A stretch of 64,000 nucleotides of DNA. It comes from Candidatus Leptofilum proximum. GTDB lineage: Bacteria; Chloroflexota; Anaerolineae; Promineifilales; Promineifilaceae. The position numbers and the translations under genes were made by a program. How positions within the stretch are numbered: the stretch's first letter is position 1; each line of letters begins with the position of its first letter. The stretch is from assembly GCA_016710325.1 (NCBI GenBank), contig JADJXK010000002.1, positions 5,828,001-5,892,000 on the forward strand, written 5' to 3'. Shown piece after piece: positions 24,127-32,232 of this stretch. The notes below the pieces were generated by a model. That model searched no databases, was not told the DNA's origin, and saw only the letters and a list, made by a program, of their open reading frames with translations.

Positions 24127-24185
24127 GAAGGAGTAAAAAGTAAAAGGTGATAAGTAGATTGTACTTTTCACTTTCCCTTTTCACC
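24127..24185. repeat. Word hairpin (AAAAGTAAAAGGTGA / TCACTTTCCCTTTTCACC)
   Basis: Reiterated AAAAGT/AAAGGTGA words on the left pair with TTTTCACTTT words on the right. The right end provides the TGA stop of the nucleotidyltransferase gene that follows on the minus strand (24181-24183). Confidence 0.6.
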
Positions 24186-24975
24186 CGCTCACCCTTTGAT
24201 TTCTCCGTTCAATGTCGTTCCGCAGCAGCAGTACCTGCTCCGGCTTGTCGGCATCCATGGCGATTTCGGCATGGGGGTTGAGCATGATTTGTGCCGGACG
24301 GCCGGTGATGCGCTCGGCGGCCGTTTCAATGTCGGCAATGCTGAGGCGGCGGGTTAAAAACTTGAGCAAAAAGGGCAGGCCAATGAGCCGGGCCAGACGC
24401 CAGGCATGTTTACGCGCGTTGGTCAGCGCCTCCCAGAGCTCCTGGTTGCTGTCTGCCAGGTCACCCTGGATCAACGTCATGTCGCCCCCGGCAATGAGGG
24501 CGTCTTTCAGCTTAACGTAGGTGCGGTTGGAGTGGGGAAAGCGCGCTTCCAGCGTTGGTTTGTCGACAAAGTTGTACACCATGCCCTTGTCGTAGGGGGC
24601 GCACCTGGCAATAAAATCGTCCACAATTTCCGGGGTGATGGTGGGGATGTCGGCGGAACAGAGCAGTACCAGGTTGGTTTCTGGATGCAGCTCACGCATT
24701 TTGTGGATGCCTGCCAGGGCATTTTTGAGCAGGCTGCCATGGTCCGGCAGGTGGATGACAGGCCCCAAAAAGTTCATCCCCAGATCGCTGCCCAGCCCCA
24801 CGACGATGATCTCGCCGACGTTTTGGGCATTTTGCAGGGCATCCATCACGCGCTCCAGCATGGTACGGCCGTTCATATCCAGCAGCGCCTTGCTTTTGCC
24901 TTGAGTCAGTTCGTACATGGGTTCACCGGGCTGGGGTAGACCCCCAGCGGTGATGACACAGTTTACAGTTGTCAC
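24181..24975 (-). CDS. Nucleotidyltransferase family protein (MobA-like NTP transferase)
   Basis: The 264-residue protein begins V-N-C-V-I-T-A-G-G-L and has K-S-K-A-L-L-D-M-N-G-R-T-M-L-E-R-V, the GlmU/MobA-type nucleotide-binding start (A-G-G with a downstream K). The L-L-C-S-A-D-I-P-T-I segment is the metal-binding aspartate strand. It therefore transfers a nucleotide to a sugar phosphate or similar acceptor; the acceptor is unknown. Its start overlaps the upstream gene by 4 bp (ATGA), so the two are translationally coupled and probably act together. The last residues (R-V-S-G) are encoded in a word array. Confidence 0.8.
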   Translation of the reverse strand: MTTVNCVITAGGLPQPGEPMYELTQGKSKALLDMNGRTMLERVMDALQNAQNVGEIIVVGLGSDLGMNFLGPVIHLPDHGSLLKNALAGIHKMRELHPETNLVLLCSADIPTITPEIVDDFIARCAPYDKGMVYNFVDKPTLEARFPHSNRTYVKLKDALIAGGDMTLIQGDLADSNQELWEALTNARKHAWRLARLIGLPFLLKFLTRRLSIADIETAAERITGRPAQIMLNPHAEIAMDADKPEQVLLLRNDIERRNQRVSG

Positions 24976-25886
24976 GGGGTTTCCAATTCCTCCAGGTTGT
25001 GCACGGTTGGTTTGAGGTTGAGTTGGGCCAGCATGTCGTTGAGTTCACCGTGGGTGAGCGGCCGTTTTTTGCCGGCAACGGCCGTTAATGCCGCTTCCAT
25101 CATGTTGGTGCCAAAGGAACGGCCGTCCAGCACCGGCGTGGTGGTCATCACGTGAGTCACGCCGCGCTGCTTGAACATTTGCATGTCCTTGGGCGTGGTG
25201 GTGTTGGTCACAATCACCTTGCCCGCCAGGTTATCCGGCATGTGGCGCTTGATGTAGTGACAATCCCCACCAATCACCGTGGCCCAATCGTACCACCTGG
25301 TGAACTTGGGAATAATTTTGTCTTGCTTATCGCCGGTGGGGTACAGCACGCTGATGGGCAGCTTGGTGGCGGGCGCGGCCAGCAGCCCGGCCACGATTTT
25401 GAAAGTGCTAAATTTGCGAATGGCAATGGGAACACCCAGGGCAAACATCAAATCGCCAAAAACAATGTCATATCCCTGGGCCACAAACGATTTGGTCATA
25501 CCATAACGGTCGATGGCGGCGGTGAGCAGGGCACGACCTTGCGCGTAACCAGCGCCCAGTTCAGCCACCAGCGTTTGGGCCGCGTGGCTCTCCAGCGTGT
25601 TTTTCAGACCGCTGCCATCAACCACTGGCGTTTGCCTGACGCCCTGGATGAGCTTGTGGGCGGCGGAGATATTCCACGTTTTGTCATCCATCTTCACCCA
25701 CAAATCGATGCCCCCGACGCCCAGGGCATCTACCTGGCCATCCAGCTCGGTGAAGAGAGCGGTGGCTTTGGCGATGTCGCCGTCGGTGCCGCGTCGCTCT
25801 ACGCTGACGCGCTCGCCGAGCAGCTCAATTTCCACTTTTTTGTCACGTTCGGAACTGCCCAAACTGACGCTTACGGCACGTTTCAT
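24972..25886 (-). CDS. Conserved protein of unknown function, possible NAD(P)-dependent enzyme
   Basis: With the start at 25886 the protein has 304 aa. It begins K-R-A-V-S-V-S-L-G-S-S-E-R-D, and includes G-G-I-D-L-W-V, a Y-D-I-V-F-G-D-L segment and K-V-I-V-T-N-T-T-T. From memory, Chloroflexota genomes sometimes label such proteins quinate 5-dehydrogenase, but I cannot find a clear dinucleotide-binding glycine motif, so I do not assign it. The start was chosen for its spacing to AGGAG; a second ATG directly before it is equally possible. Its 3' end overlaps the nucleotidyltransferase gene by 4 bp, so both probably serve the same pathway. Confidence 0.5.
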   Translation of the reverse strand: MKRAVSVSLGSSERDKKVEIELLGERVSVERRGTDGDIAKATALFTELDGQVDALGVGGIDLWVKMDDKTWNISAAHKLIQGVRQTPVVDGSGLKNTLESHAAQTLVAELGAGYAQGRALLTAAIDRYGMTKSFVAQGYDIVFGDLMFALGVPIAIRKFSTFKIVAGLLAAPATKLPISVLYPTGDKQDKIIPKFTRWYDWATVIGGDCHYIKRHMPDNLAGKVIVTNTTTPKDMQMFKQRGVTHVMTTTPVLDGRSFGTNMMEAALTAVAGKKRPLTHGELNDMLAQLNLKPTVHNLEELETP

Positions 25887-25915
25887 CATCTCTCCTTGAA
25901 AAAGGAAATGGTACA

Positions 25916-25966
25916 CTGATTCCCCTGATTTTCCTGATCAGGTATATCAGGCAAATCAGCGTCCCA
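25916..25966. repeat. CTGATTT/ATCAGG word hairpin
   Basis: CTGATT, CCTGATTTTCCTGATCAGG and ATCAGGCAAATCAG words form a hairpin. The same words recur at 2139-2155 and 34689-34750, always in spacers. Confidence 0.6.
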
Positions 25967-25996
25967 TTTATTAATTCTCAGCAGGATTTTACCGGA

Positions 25997-27583
25997 TTAT
26001 TCTTTGATCGAAAATGGAATATAGAGCTTTAAGGGGAATTGCTGCAGGATGGGAGCGAGGGCGTCGATACGGCCGTACCCATACACATGATTGGGCACCG
26101 AAGTAGATGTGTCACCGCCGCAGCCCTGGGCGGTGGTGCGGGGAACGGCCGTTCCTTGCAATATCGCCTCAATGCTGTCTACATTCCCAGCCAGACCCGG
26201 ATTGGCCGAGATGAGCAGGGCCACCAGCCCGGCCACATGGGGAGCGGCCATGCTGGTTCCATTATACCCGCCAGCATATCCGCCACCGCGAATGGTCGAG
26301 CGAATATTCACCCCCGGCGCAGAAATATCCGGCTTGAGTCCGCCATCAAATGCCGACGGGCCGCGGCTGCTGAAGCTGGCGATAGTGTCAAAGCTGTCGG
26401 TCGCTCCCACGGTGAACGAGGCCGGATAGGTACCAGCCGGATCATCGACCGTGCTGCAGCCGGGGCCGCTGTTGCCTGCCGAATGCACCGTCACGATGCC
26501 CGCCGCACGCACGTTGTTGACCACCGTTTCCAGGATGCCCGGCGAGCAGCCTTCTGCGGGCGGGCAGCCCCAGGAGTTGTTGATGACGTGCGGCGCCTGG
26601 CTCGGATCGCCGTCGGTCATTGGGTTGCCGCCGGGCGGGTAGGGGGCCACGAACCATTCGTAGCATTCAGTGTAGCTGGCGGGGCTGCCAATGCCGCTGT
26701 TCATGTTGCGGCAGCCAATCCACCTGGCGCCTGGGGCGACGCCTGTGGCGTTGGCGGCGGCGTTGGGCCAGCCAACGGCCGTTGGCGACAAATCGTTGCC
26801 GACCATGGTGCCCATCGTGTGGGTGCCGTGGCTGCTGCCAAAATCGTCGCACGGTTCGGGGGAGTTGGCCGGGCAGAGGGTGTTGGCCACGTGGATGGCA
26901 TCGTGCCAGCTGTACGCATGGTTGGCGCTGCTGCCGTTCCAACCGCGATACTGGTTGATCAGCGCGGGATGGTCCCAATCGTAGCCCGTGTCCTGCCCAC
27001 CGATGACCACGCCCTGCCCGGTGAAACCGGCACTCCACACCGCGTCGGCGCGGATGTGGCTGATGTTCCACTCGATAGCGGTAACGGCCGTTTCGCTAAA
27101 CCCGACTTCTGGCTCAGGCGGCAAAACCTCCAGCGCCACCTGCGGATTGGCGTACAGGTAGGCCACGTCGCTGCGCTGGGCCACGGCTGTGAGGGTGTTC
27201 CAGTTGCCGCGCACCCAGACCATGTTGGTGATCCAGAACGGCCGTAACTCCGTGACACCCATCTCTGCCAGTTGTTGCAACAGTGGAGCCTGGGTTTGTT
27301 GGGCAACGGCCGTGAGCTGCTGGTACACAAATGCGCCTTTGGCCGTCTTGTCTGCAATCCCCGCCGCCGCCGACACATCTGCCTGGACGGCCATCTGGAC
27401 TAAAAACTCAACCTGCGTTTCGTCGCTCGCAGTTGGTTTTGCTTGTGTATCCATGTCTGCCAGCAAAAAGGGATCAATCTTCCCCCACCAGTTCAGCTCC
27501 GCTCCCGCCTGCCTGCCAAAAATGAGAACAACAAAAATAAGACCAACAAGTGCAATGTGTCGTTGCATGCTGCGTCGAATCAT
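25997..27583 (-). CDS. Secreted subtilisin-like serine protease (S8)
   Basis: The 528-residue protein has an N-terminal signal peptide (hydrophobic residues about 8-22), a propeptide-like segment to about residue 150, and a peptidase S8 catalytic domain. The triad is D198 (G-G-Q-D-T-G), H252 (S-H-G-T-H) and S444 (G-T-S-M-A-A-P-H), with oxyanion N371 (A-G-N-S-G). The C-terminus ends with L-K-L-Y-I-P-F, similar to the L-Y-L-P-L tails of other exported proteins here. It would act outside the cell on proteins. The gene follows a word array, and an in-frame ATG five codons downstream is an alternative start. Confidence 0.9.
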   Translation of the reverse strand: MIRRSMQRHIALVGLIFVVLIFGRQAGAELNWWGKIDPFLLADMDTQAKPTASDETQVEFLVQMAVQADVSAAAGIADKTAKGAFVYQQLTAVAQQTQAPLLQQLAEMGVTELRPFWITNMVWVRGNWNTLTAVAQRSDVAYLYANPQVALEVLPPEPEVGFSETAVTAIEWNISHIRADAVWSAGFTGQGVVIGGQDTGYDWDHPALINQYRGWNGSSANHAYSWHDAIHVANTLCPANSPEPCDDFGSSHGTHTMGTMVGNDLSPTAVGWPNAAANATGVAPGARWIGCRNMNSGIGSPASYTECYEWFVAPYPPGGNPMTDGDPSQAPHVINNSWGCPPAEGCSPGILETVVNNVRAAGIVTVHSAGNSGPGCSTVDDPAGTYPASFTVGATDSFDTIASFSSRGPSAFDGGLKPDISAPGVNIRSTIRGGGYAGGYNGTSMAAPHVAGLVALLISANPGLAGNVDSIEAILQGTAVPRTTAQGCGGDTSTSVPNHVYGYGRIDALAPILQQFPLKLYIPFSIKE

Positions 27584-27620
27584 TAACCATTAACCATTAG
27601 CCATTTACCATTCACTATTC
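27582..27620. repeat. ATTAACC/CATTCAC word array
   Basis: Tandem ATTAACC, ATTAGCC, ATTTACC and ATTCAC words fill the spacer between the protease gene and nadE. The period is about 7 bp. The protease ATG lies at its edge. Confidence 0.6.
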
Positions 27621-27621
27621 A

Positions 27622-28473
27622 TCACGTTCCCCAATCTCTCAGGTATCTAAAATCGTGGGTGATCGAACGATCGCTGATTTTGGGAATGATGGGCATAGTG
27701 CGTTTGTACTGGGAGCGCTGCACCATGCTGAGGACACGATCGACAAACGGCCGTTCAAACCCTGCTGCCACCGCCTCATCCCGCGAATAGCGCTCATCCA
27801 GCATCAGGTACAGCAGCTGGTCAACGGTCTCGTAGCTGAAGCCAAAATCATCCTCGTCGGTCTGCCCGGGAATGAGGTCGGCCGAGGGTGCTTTGTCGAT
27901 GATCACATCCGGTACGCCCAGGGCGCGGGCCAGCTGCCGCACCTGCGTTTTGTACAGGTCGCCAATCGGATTCACCGCCGAGGCCAGGTCGCCGTAGATG
28001 GTGCCGTAGCCGAGCATCAGCTCCGTTTTGTTGCTGGTGCCAATCACCAGGGCACTTTCCGCCAGTGAGCGGTCAAAAATGACGGTCATGCGGGCGCGGG
28101 CCATGACGTTACCCTGGCGATGGGCGCTTATGCCTGGCGAGGCTTCCGCCAGGGCATCAACCATGCCGGTGATCTCCACCGTCTCGCTGCGAATGCCCAG
28201 CGCCTCGACGACCAGATCGGCGTGGGCCAAACTTTCGGCCGATGAGGCTTTGTACGGCAGGCGCAGGGCCAGCACATTTTCCGGGCCAAGCGCCCTGGTC
28301 ACCAGGTAACAAGACAGGGCCGAGTCGATGCCGCCGGAGAGGCCCAGCACCGCCTGGCGGAAACCGGCCTTACCGATTTCATTTTCCAGGAATTTGACCA
28401 GCACCAGTTCGGCAACCTTGGTGTCGATGTGGAGTTTTTTGAGGAATGGGGGGGGGACGGCCGTTGTAGCCAT
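27622..28473 (-). CDS. nadE: NH3-dependent NAD(+) synthetase
   Basis: The 283-residue protein carries the ATP-pyrophosphatase P-loop L-S46-G-G-I-D-S-A52, and the NadE segments G-T-S-N-K-T-E and P-S-A-D-L-x-P-G-Q-T-D-E. It converts deamido-NAD to NAD in the cytoplasm. It has no glutaminase domain, so it uses ammonia or a separate amidotransferase. Length fits the short NadE type (about 270-290 aa). ATG 28473 is preceded by AAAGGAAAA; the upstream extension lacks conservation. The neighbouring LysE-type gene ends 32 bp upstream, so cotranscription is possible, but no functional link is clear. Confidence 0.92.
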   Translation of the reverse strand: MATTAVPPPFLKKLHIDTKVAELVLVKFLENEIGKAGFRQAVLGLSGGIDSALSCYLVTRALGPENVLALRLPYKASSAESLAHADLVVEALGIRSETVEITGMVDALAEASPGISAHRQGNVMARARMTVIFDRSLAESALVIGTSNKTELMLGYGTIYGDLASAVNPIGDLYKTQVRQLARALGVPDVIIDKAPSADLIPGQTDEDDFGFSYETVDQLLYLMLDERYSRDEAVAAGFERPFVDRVLSMVQRSQYKRTMPIIPKISDRSITHDFRYLRDWGT

Positions 28474-28504
28474 ACTATTTTCCTTTGCAACGCACAAGCT
28501 CTGT

Positions 28505-29119
28505 TTAGCGCTCACTCATAGCCAGCCGGACGGCCAGACCAGCAAAAACAAGCGCGAAAGATTTCTGTACGCGCCTGATCATCTTGGGCGAGTTGATTAA
28601 ATAAGTGCTCACGCCGCTGGCTAAGATTCCGTACAAGACAAAAATCAATAAGGTGAGCAGCATAAAAATGGCGCCAAGCGCCAACATTTGTTGGGTGGGT
28701 GAGCTTGCCTCTGATGAAACAAAGAGGGGTAAAAAGGCAAAGAAAAAAATGGTAAGTTTTGGGTTCAGAATATTGATGAGGATGCCTTTAAGAGCGATTT
28801 GAAGTGCAGTGTTTTTTGGTATAGATTGATCAATCTTAAACATCCCGGTATCGCGCCACATTCCCCAGGCCAGGTAAAGTAAATAGAGTGCTCCAACAAC
28901 TTTCAAAACCTGGAATACCAGGGCGCTCATATGCAGGATGGCCGACAGACCCAAGATGCTTGCTGCTAAATGGGGCACAATCCCGAGTGTGCAGCCAAAG
29001 GCAGCGGCGATGCTGGCGCGCCAGCGTTGGGCGAGTCCAGTAGAAATTGTGTAGACGACGCCTGTCCCTGGAACCAGTACCACAATAAGTGATGTCAAAA
29101 GAAATTCGGTATTCATCAT
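28505..29119 (-). CDS. LysE/RhtB family amino acid exporter
   Basis: The 204-residue protein shows six hydrophobic segments and the LysE/RhtB N-terminal pattern L-V-P-G-T-G-V-V-Y-T-I-S-T-G-L (residues about 15-31) followed by F-G-C-T-L-G near residue 41. The family exports amino acids such as threonine, homoserine or lysine, or related compounds; the substrate here is not evident. Codon usage is more AT-rich than its neighbours and it carries no ACGGCCGT, which may point to later acquisition. Two adjacent ATG codons are both possible starts. Confidence 0.88.
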   Translation of the reverse strand: MMNTEFLLTSLIVVLVPGTGVVYTISTGLAQRWRASIAAAFGCTLGIVPHLAASILGLSAILHMSALVFQVLKVVGALYLLYLAWGMWRDTGMFKIDQSIPKNTALQIALKGILINILNPKLTIFFFAFLPLFVSSEASSPTQQMLALGAIFMLLTLLIFVLYGILASGVSTYLINSPKMIRRVQKSFALVFAGLAVRLAMSER

Positions 29120-29229
29120 GTGGTTAAACCTCTCAGGGTTTGCCCGTTTTTAACTTTAGGTTTTGGTAAACGGACAAGCCTTACGGATGCGATTGCCTCT
29201 CAAAAGTTATTTGTAAACGCATCCATAGC

Positions 29230-31077
29230 TTATATTTGGATAGAAAATGGTAACAAATAGAGTGGTTTGTTATTAAACACCTGTAACCGTTCCGGTGCCA
29301 GTAAATTGGTTAGTGTCTCCGCTATTTCAAATGGTTGAGGGGTGACAAAGCGCGTGTTTTTGGCGTACAGATTAATCACTGGAATGTCGTGGCTGGCGGG
29401 ATCGGGTAGATTTGCCAGTTCGGCCACCTTGTGCACGGCGTCGATGAAGTCGCCGTGGCTGTCTACCAGCTGGCGCTCCAGCGCCTGCCGCCCGGTCCAC
29501 ACCCGCCCCAGGCAGATGGCGTCCAGCTCGTCGTAGGGCAGCTGTCGTCCTTCGGCCACCACCTCTTTGAACTGGCCATAGGCATGCACAACCAGGTTTT
29601 CCCAGGTGGTCCGCTCATCGGGCGTTAACGGCCGCATATCGCTGAAAAATCCGGCATGTTCACCCCGATTGAGTGCCACGCGGTTAACGCCGAGCTTTTC
29701 ATACAGTCCCTGGGTGTGCAGGCGAAAGCCAACCACGCCTATCGACCCGGTCACCGTGAGCGGCTGGCTCATGATGTGCCGGGCGTAAGCACTGACGTAA
29801 TAACCGCCGGAAGCGGCCGTATTGCCCATGTAAGCCAGCACCGGCTTCTTCTGGTTCAGGCGCTGAATTTCGCGCCCGATCAAGTCCGAAGCCAGGGCGG
29901 AGCCGCCCGGTGAATTGACGTACAGGATCAGGCCGGCCATGTCATCCAACTGTTCAGCCTGGCGCAGCAGGTAAACCAGGGTTTGCTCCCCGGCAATCTG
30001 CCCGCCAACCAGCGGAATGGGCAGATCGATGGGTGGGCTCTGGCTGCTGCCCATGTTGATCGCGCCCTCAATGCTGATCACACCAATAAATTTCCGGCTG
30101 CGCTGGCGGGCAACTTCCGTCAGGCGCCGCTCCGCCTTGGGCCAATCAACCAGCACAGCCTTTGGCTGCTCGTTCGAGGAGGCATCTGTTTCGGCCGTTT
30201 TTTCAGATTCGGTAGTTTCTTCGGCCTCAGCTGTCTTCGCTACAGGTTCTGGTGCATCTGCCAGCAGGCAAGCCAGCTCGTCCTGGTAGGCGATGTCGTC
30301 TACCAGCCCGGCGGCCAGCGCTGCCTCGGCGGTGAGCGGTACCTGGTTCATGAGTTCCTGTATGGTGGTTTGAGGGAGGGAACGGCCGTTCGCCATAGCC
30401 TGGGTCAGCTGGTCATACAAATCATCCAGCAGCCAATCAAACTGCTCCTTCTCCTCCGGCGTCATTGCTTCGTTCACAAATGGGTTGGCGCTGGCTTTGT
30501 ACGGCGAAATCTGCACCACCTCCACACCCACGCCGATGCGGTTCAGGCCGTTTTTCAGGTAGGTTATTTCTGAGTGCAGCCCGTAGGCGTCAAACTGGGT
30601 GGTGGGCGGCACGATGAGGCGGTCGGCGACGGAGGCTAGAAAGTAGTGGCGCAGATCGAGGTAGGCAGTGTACACCACCACCGTCTTGCCTGCCGCCTTT
30701 AACCGTTCCAGCGACCGGCGAACATTTTGCACGGTAGCAAATCCGGCGCTGATCCCCTGGCAAATCAGCACCAGCCCGCGCACGTTGTCGGCTTCGGCCA
30801 GGCGGGCCAGGCGCTGGTTAAGTTCTTCCAGGCTGAGGGCCGGGTCGGGCAGGGGCAGCTGCCGCTCAATGAAGCTGCGCGGCGGGTCGGCCCGTTCGGG
30901 CATGGCGCCGCCGATGGCCACCACCACGTAATCCATTTCGGCCCGCCGCAGCCGCCGCAGACCGTTACGCAGGGAAACGGCCGTTTGCCACCATCCATTG
31001 CGAAAATCTTGCCAGACCTTCTTTAGTTCACTGCCCAGCGTGGTTAAAAAATCGTTGGAACTCGTTGAATCACTCAT
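29230..31077 (-). CDS. sppA: Signal peptide peptidase SppA (S49), long form
   Basis: The 615-residue protein has two tandem S49 domains as in the 67-kDa SppA type. The catalytic pair is K194 (S-P-Y-K-A-S-A-N-P-F) in the N-terminal domain and S393 (N-S-P-G-G-S-A) in the C-terminal domain, joined by an acidic linker (about residues 276-305, E/T/A-rich). It degrades leftover signal peptides at the membrane. I chose the ATG at 31077 (M-S-D-S-T-S-S), preceded by GAGG; the longer reading would run into the promoter region of the tRNA cluster. I see no clear N-terminal transmembrane helix, unlike E. coli SppA. Confidence 0.9.
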   Translation of the reverse strand: MSDSTSSNDFLTTLGSELKKVWQDFRNGWWQTAVSLRNGLRRLRRAEMDYVVVAIGGAMPERADPPRSFIERQLPLPDPALSLEELNQRLARLAEADNVRGLVLICQGISAGFATVQNVRRSLERLKAAGKTVVVYTAYLDLRHYFLASVADRLIVPPTTQFDAYGLHSEITYLKNGLNRIGVGVEVVQISPYKASANPFVNEAMTPEEKEQFDWLLDDLYDQLTQAMANGRSLPQTTIQELMNQVPLTAEAALAAGLVDDIAYQDELACLLADAPEPVAKTAEAEETTESEKTAETDASSNEQPKAVLVDWPKAERRLTEVARQRSRKFIGVISIEGAINMGSSQSPPIDLPIPLVGGQIAGEQTLVYLLRQAEQLDDMAGLILYVNSPGGSALASDLIGREIQRLNQKKPVLAYMGNTAASGGYYVSAYARHIMSQPLTVTGSIGVVGFRLHTQGLYEKLGVNRVALNRGEHAGFFSDMRPLTPDERTTWENLVVHAYGQFKEVVAEGRQLPYDELDAICLGRVWTGRQALERQLVDSHGDFIDAVHKVAELANLPDPASHDIPVINLYAKNTRFVTPQPFEIAETLTNLLAPERLQVFNNKPLYLLPFSIQI

Positions 31078-31349
31078 GCACTGCCTCATGCAGTTTTGCC
31101 GCAAAATACAGCAGATTAGTATGTTCCCTGCTCCGCAAAACTGCTTAAGTATTTCGCGCCTGTGTCTACAAAACATGGTAAGAATTTCTGGCGCGAAATA
31201 CTCGTTATCTGGTTGATCGGCGGAATGATAGCGGATATGGCGCAACGATACAATCTGGGGTTGAATTTTGCGTTCGGGATCATATTGACGTGCCAAAAGT
31301 GGCGTGTTATACTCCGCGACCGGGTTGTAAAAAACCCCCTCCACATCCT

Positions 31350-31436
31350 GGAGGGATGGCAGAGTGGACGATTGCGACGGTCTTGAAAACCGTAGTAGGC
31401 AACAGCTTACCGAGGGTTCGAATCCCTCTCCCTCCG
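31350..31436 (+). tRNA. tRNA-Ser (UGA)
   Basis: Acceptor GGAGGGA pairs with TCCCTCC, the discriminator is G, the T-arm is GAGGG-TTCGAAT-CCCTC, and the anticodon loop CTTGAAA gives anticodon TGA. A long variable arm is present, as expected for class II tRNA-Ser. It is the first of three adjacent tRNA genes. Confidence 0.95.
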
Positions 31437-31485
31437 CCTTAGCATTACCAATTGTAGGCCTTACCTGGCAGCAAGTTGGCTTTTA

Positions 31486-31574
31486 GGGGAGGTGCCAGAG
31501 TGGTCGATTGGGGCCGCCTGCTAAGCGGTTAACGGTGTAAAAATCGTTCAAGGGTTCGAATCCCTTCCTCCCCG
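31486..31574 (+). tRNA. tRNA-Ser (GCU)
   Basis: Acceptor GGGGAGG pairs with CCTCCCC, the discriminator is G, the T-arm is AAGGG-TTCGAAT-CCCTT, and the anticodon loop CTGCTAA gives anticodon GCT. A long variable arm is present. It lies 49 bp after the first tRNA-Ser. Confidence 0.95.
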
Positions 31575-31615
31575 CCTTAAAAGCCAGCGGCCAACAAAGC
31601 CGAACAATACAATAT

Positions 31616-31689
31616 GCGCCCGTAGCTCAGTGGATTAGAGCACCACGCTACGAACGTGGGGGTCGGGAGTTCGAATCTCTCCGGGCGTA
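31616..31689 (+). tRNA. tRNA-Arg (ACG)
   Basis: Acceptor GCGCCCG pairs with CGGGCGT (one G-U end pair), the discriminator is A, and the anticodon loop CTACGAA gives anticodon ACG, which would be edited to inosine. The cluster ends with an intrinsic terminator about 40 bp downstream. Confidence 0.95.
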
Positions 31690-31725
31690 CTTTTTACCCA
31701 GATTTTAGGGACAGCGTCCCCCCAA

Positions 31726-31771
31726 CTGATACCGAGATTGATAACCGTATCAATCACCGTATCAGTTTTTT
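31726..31771 (+). terminator. Intrinsic terminator of the tRNA cluster
   Basis: CTGATAC pairs with GTATCAG and ATTGATA with TATCAAT, in a nested stem, followed by six T. It ends the tRNA transcript just before the HNH gene. Confidence 0.85.
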
Positions 31772-31793
31772 GTTATTTAAAGGGGTTTAAATC

Positions 31794-32228
31794 GTGAAGG
31801 TAAAAGAGTGCGTTCACTGTCGCGAGGTCAAACCAATAGAAGACTTTGCCTACAGTAACCGCCTCCTCGGAACAAGACAAAAGCACTGCCGTTCCTGCAT
31901 GAGTAGGTTTAATAAAGAAAGTTACGAGAGGAATAAAAAGACGAGGCGGGAGAGCATTTACGAAAAACGACAGGAAAGAAGAGAAGAGGCACGGCGGTAT
32001 GTTTGGGATTACTTATCAACGCATCCCTGTATTGACTGTGGGGAAACAGATCCGCGTTTACTGGAGTTTGATCACGTAAGAGGGAAAAAGGTTGATTCCG
32101 TCTCTCAACTGGCAAACGGCCGTTTTTCCCTTAAAACACTTCAAAGAGAAATTGACAAGTGTGTGGTTCGGTGTGCAAATTGCCACCGGAAAAAGACGTA
32201 CGATGATAGGGGGTGGTTCAGAGGTTAA
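31794..32228 (+). CDS. HNH endonuclease-type protein
   Basis: The 144-residue protein has an N-terminal zinc knuckle (C6-x-x-C9 and C-R-S-C at about 34-37), a basic helical linker rich in R/K/E, and an HNH-like core C-I-D-C-G-E-T-D-P-R-L-L-E-F-D-H-V followed by C-V-V-R-C-A-N-C-H-R. Such proteins occur in phages and mobile elements. The GTG start at 31794 has a GGGG-rich but weak ribosome binding site. It lies directly after the tRNA cluster terminator, and an IS701-type element begins 4 bp after its TAA stop. It contains ACGGCCGT (read as N-G-R), so it has been in this genome long enough to share the genomic signature, or came from a related one. Confidence 0.8.
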   Translation: MKVKECVHCREVKPIEDFAYSNRLLGTRQKHCRSCMSRFNKESYERNKKTRRESIYEKRQERREEARRYVWDYLSTHPCIDCGETDPRLLEFDHVRGKKVDSVSQLANGRFSLKTLQREIDKCVVRCANCHRKKTYDDRGWFRG

Positions 32229-32232
32229 CTAC

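Noticed and set aside
24972..25886. Assignment as quinate 5-dehydrogenase
   Set aside because: The label comes only from recollection of automatic annotations. No clear dinucleotide-binding glycine motif or shikimate dehydrogenase signature is visible.
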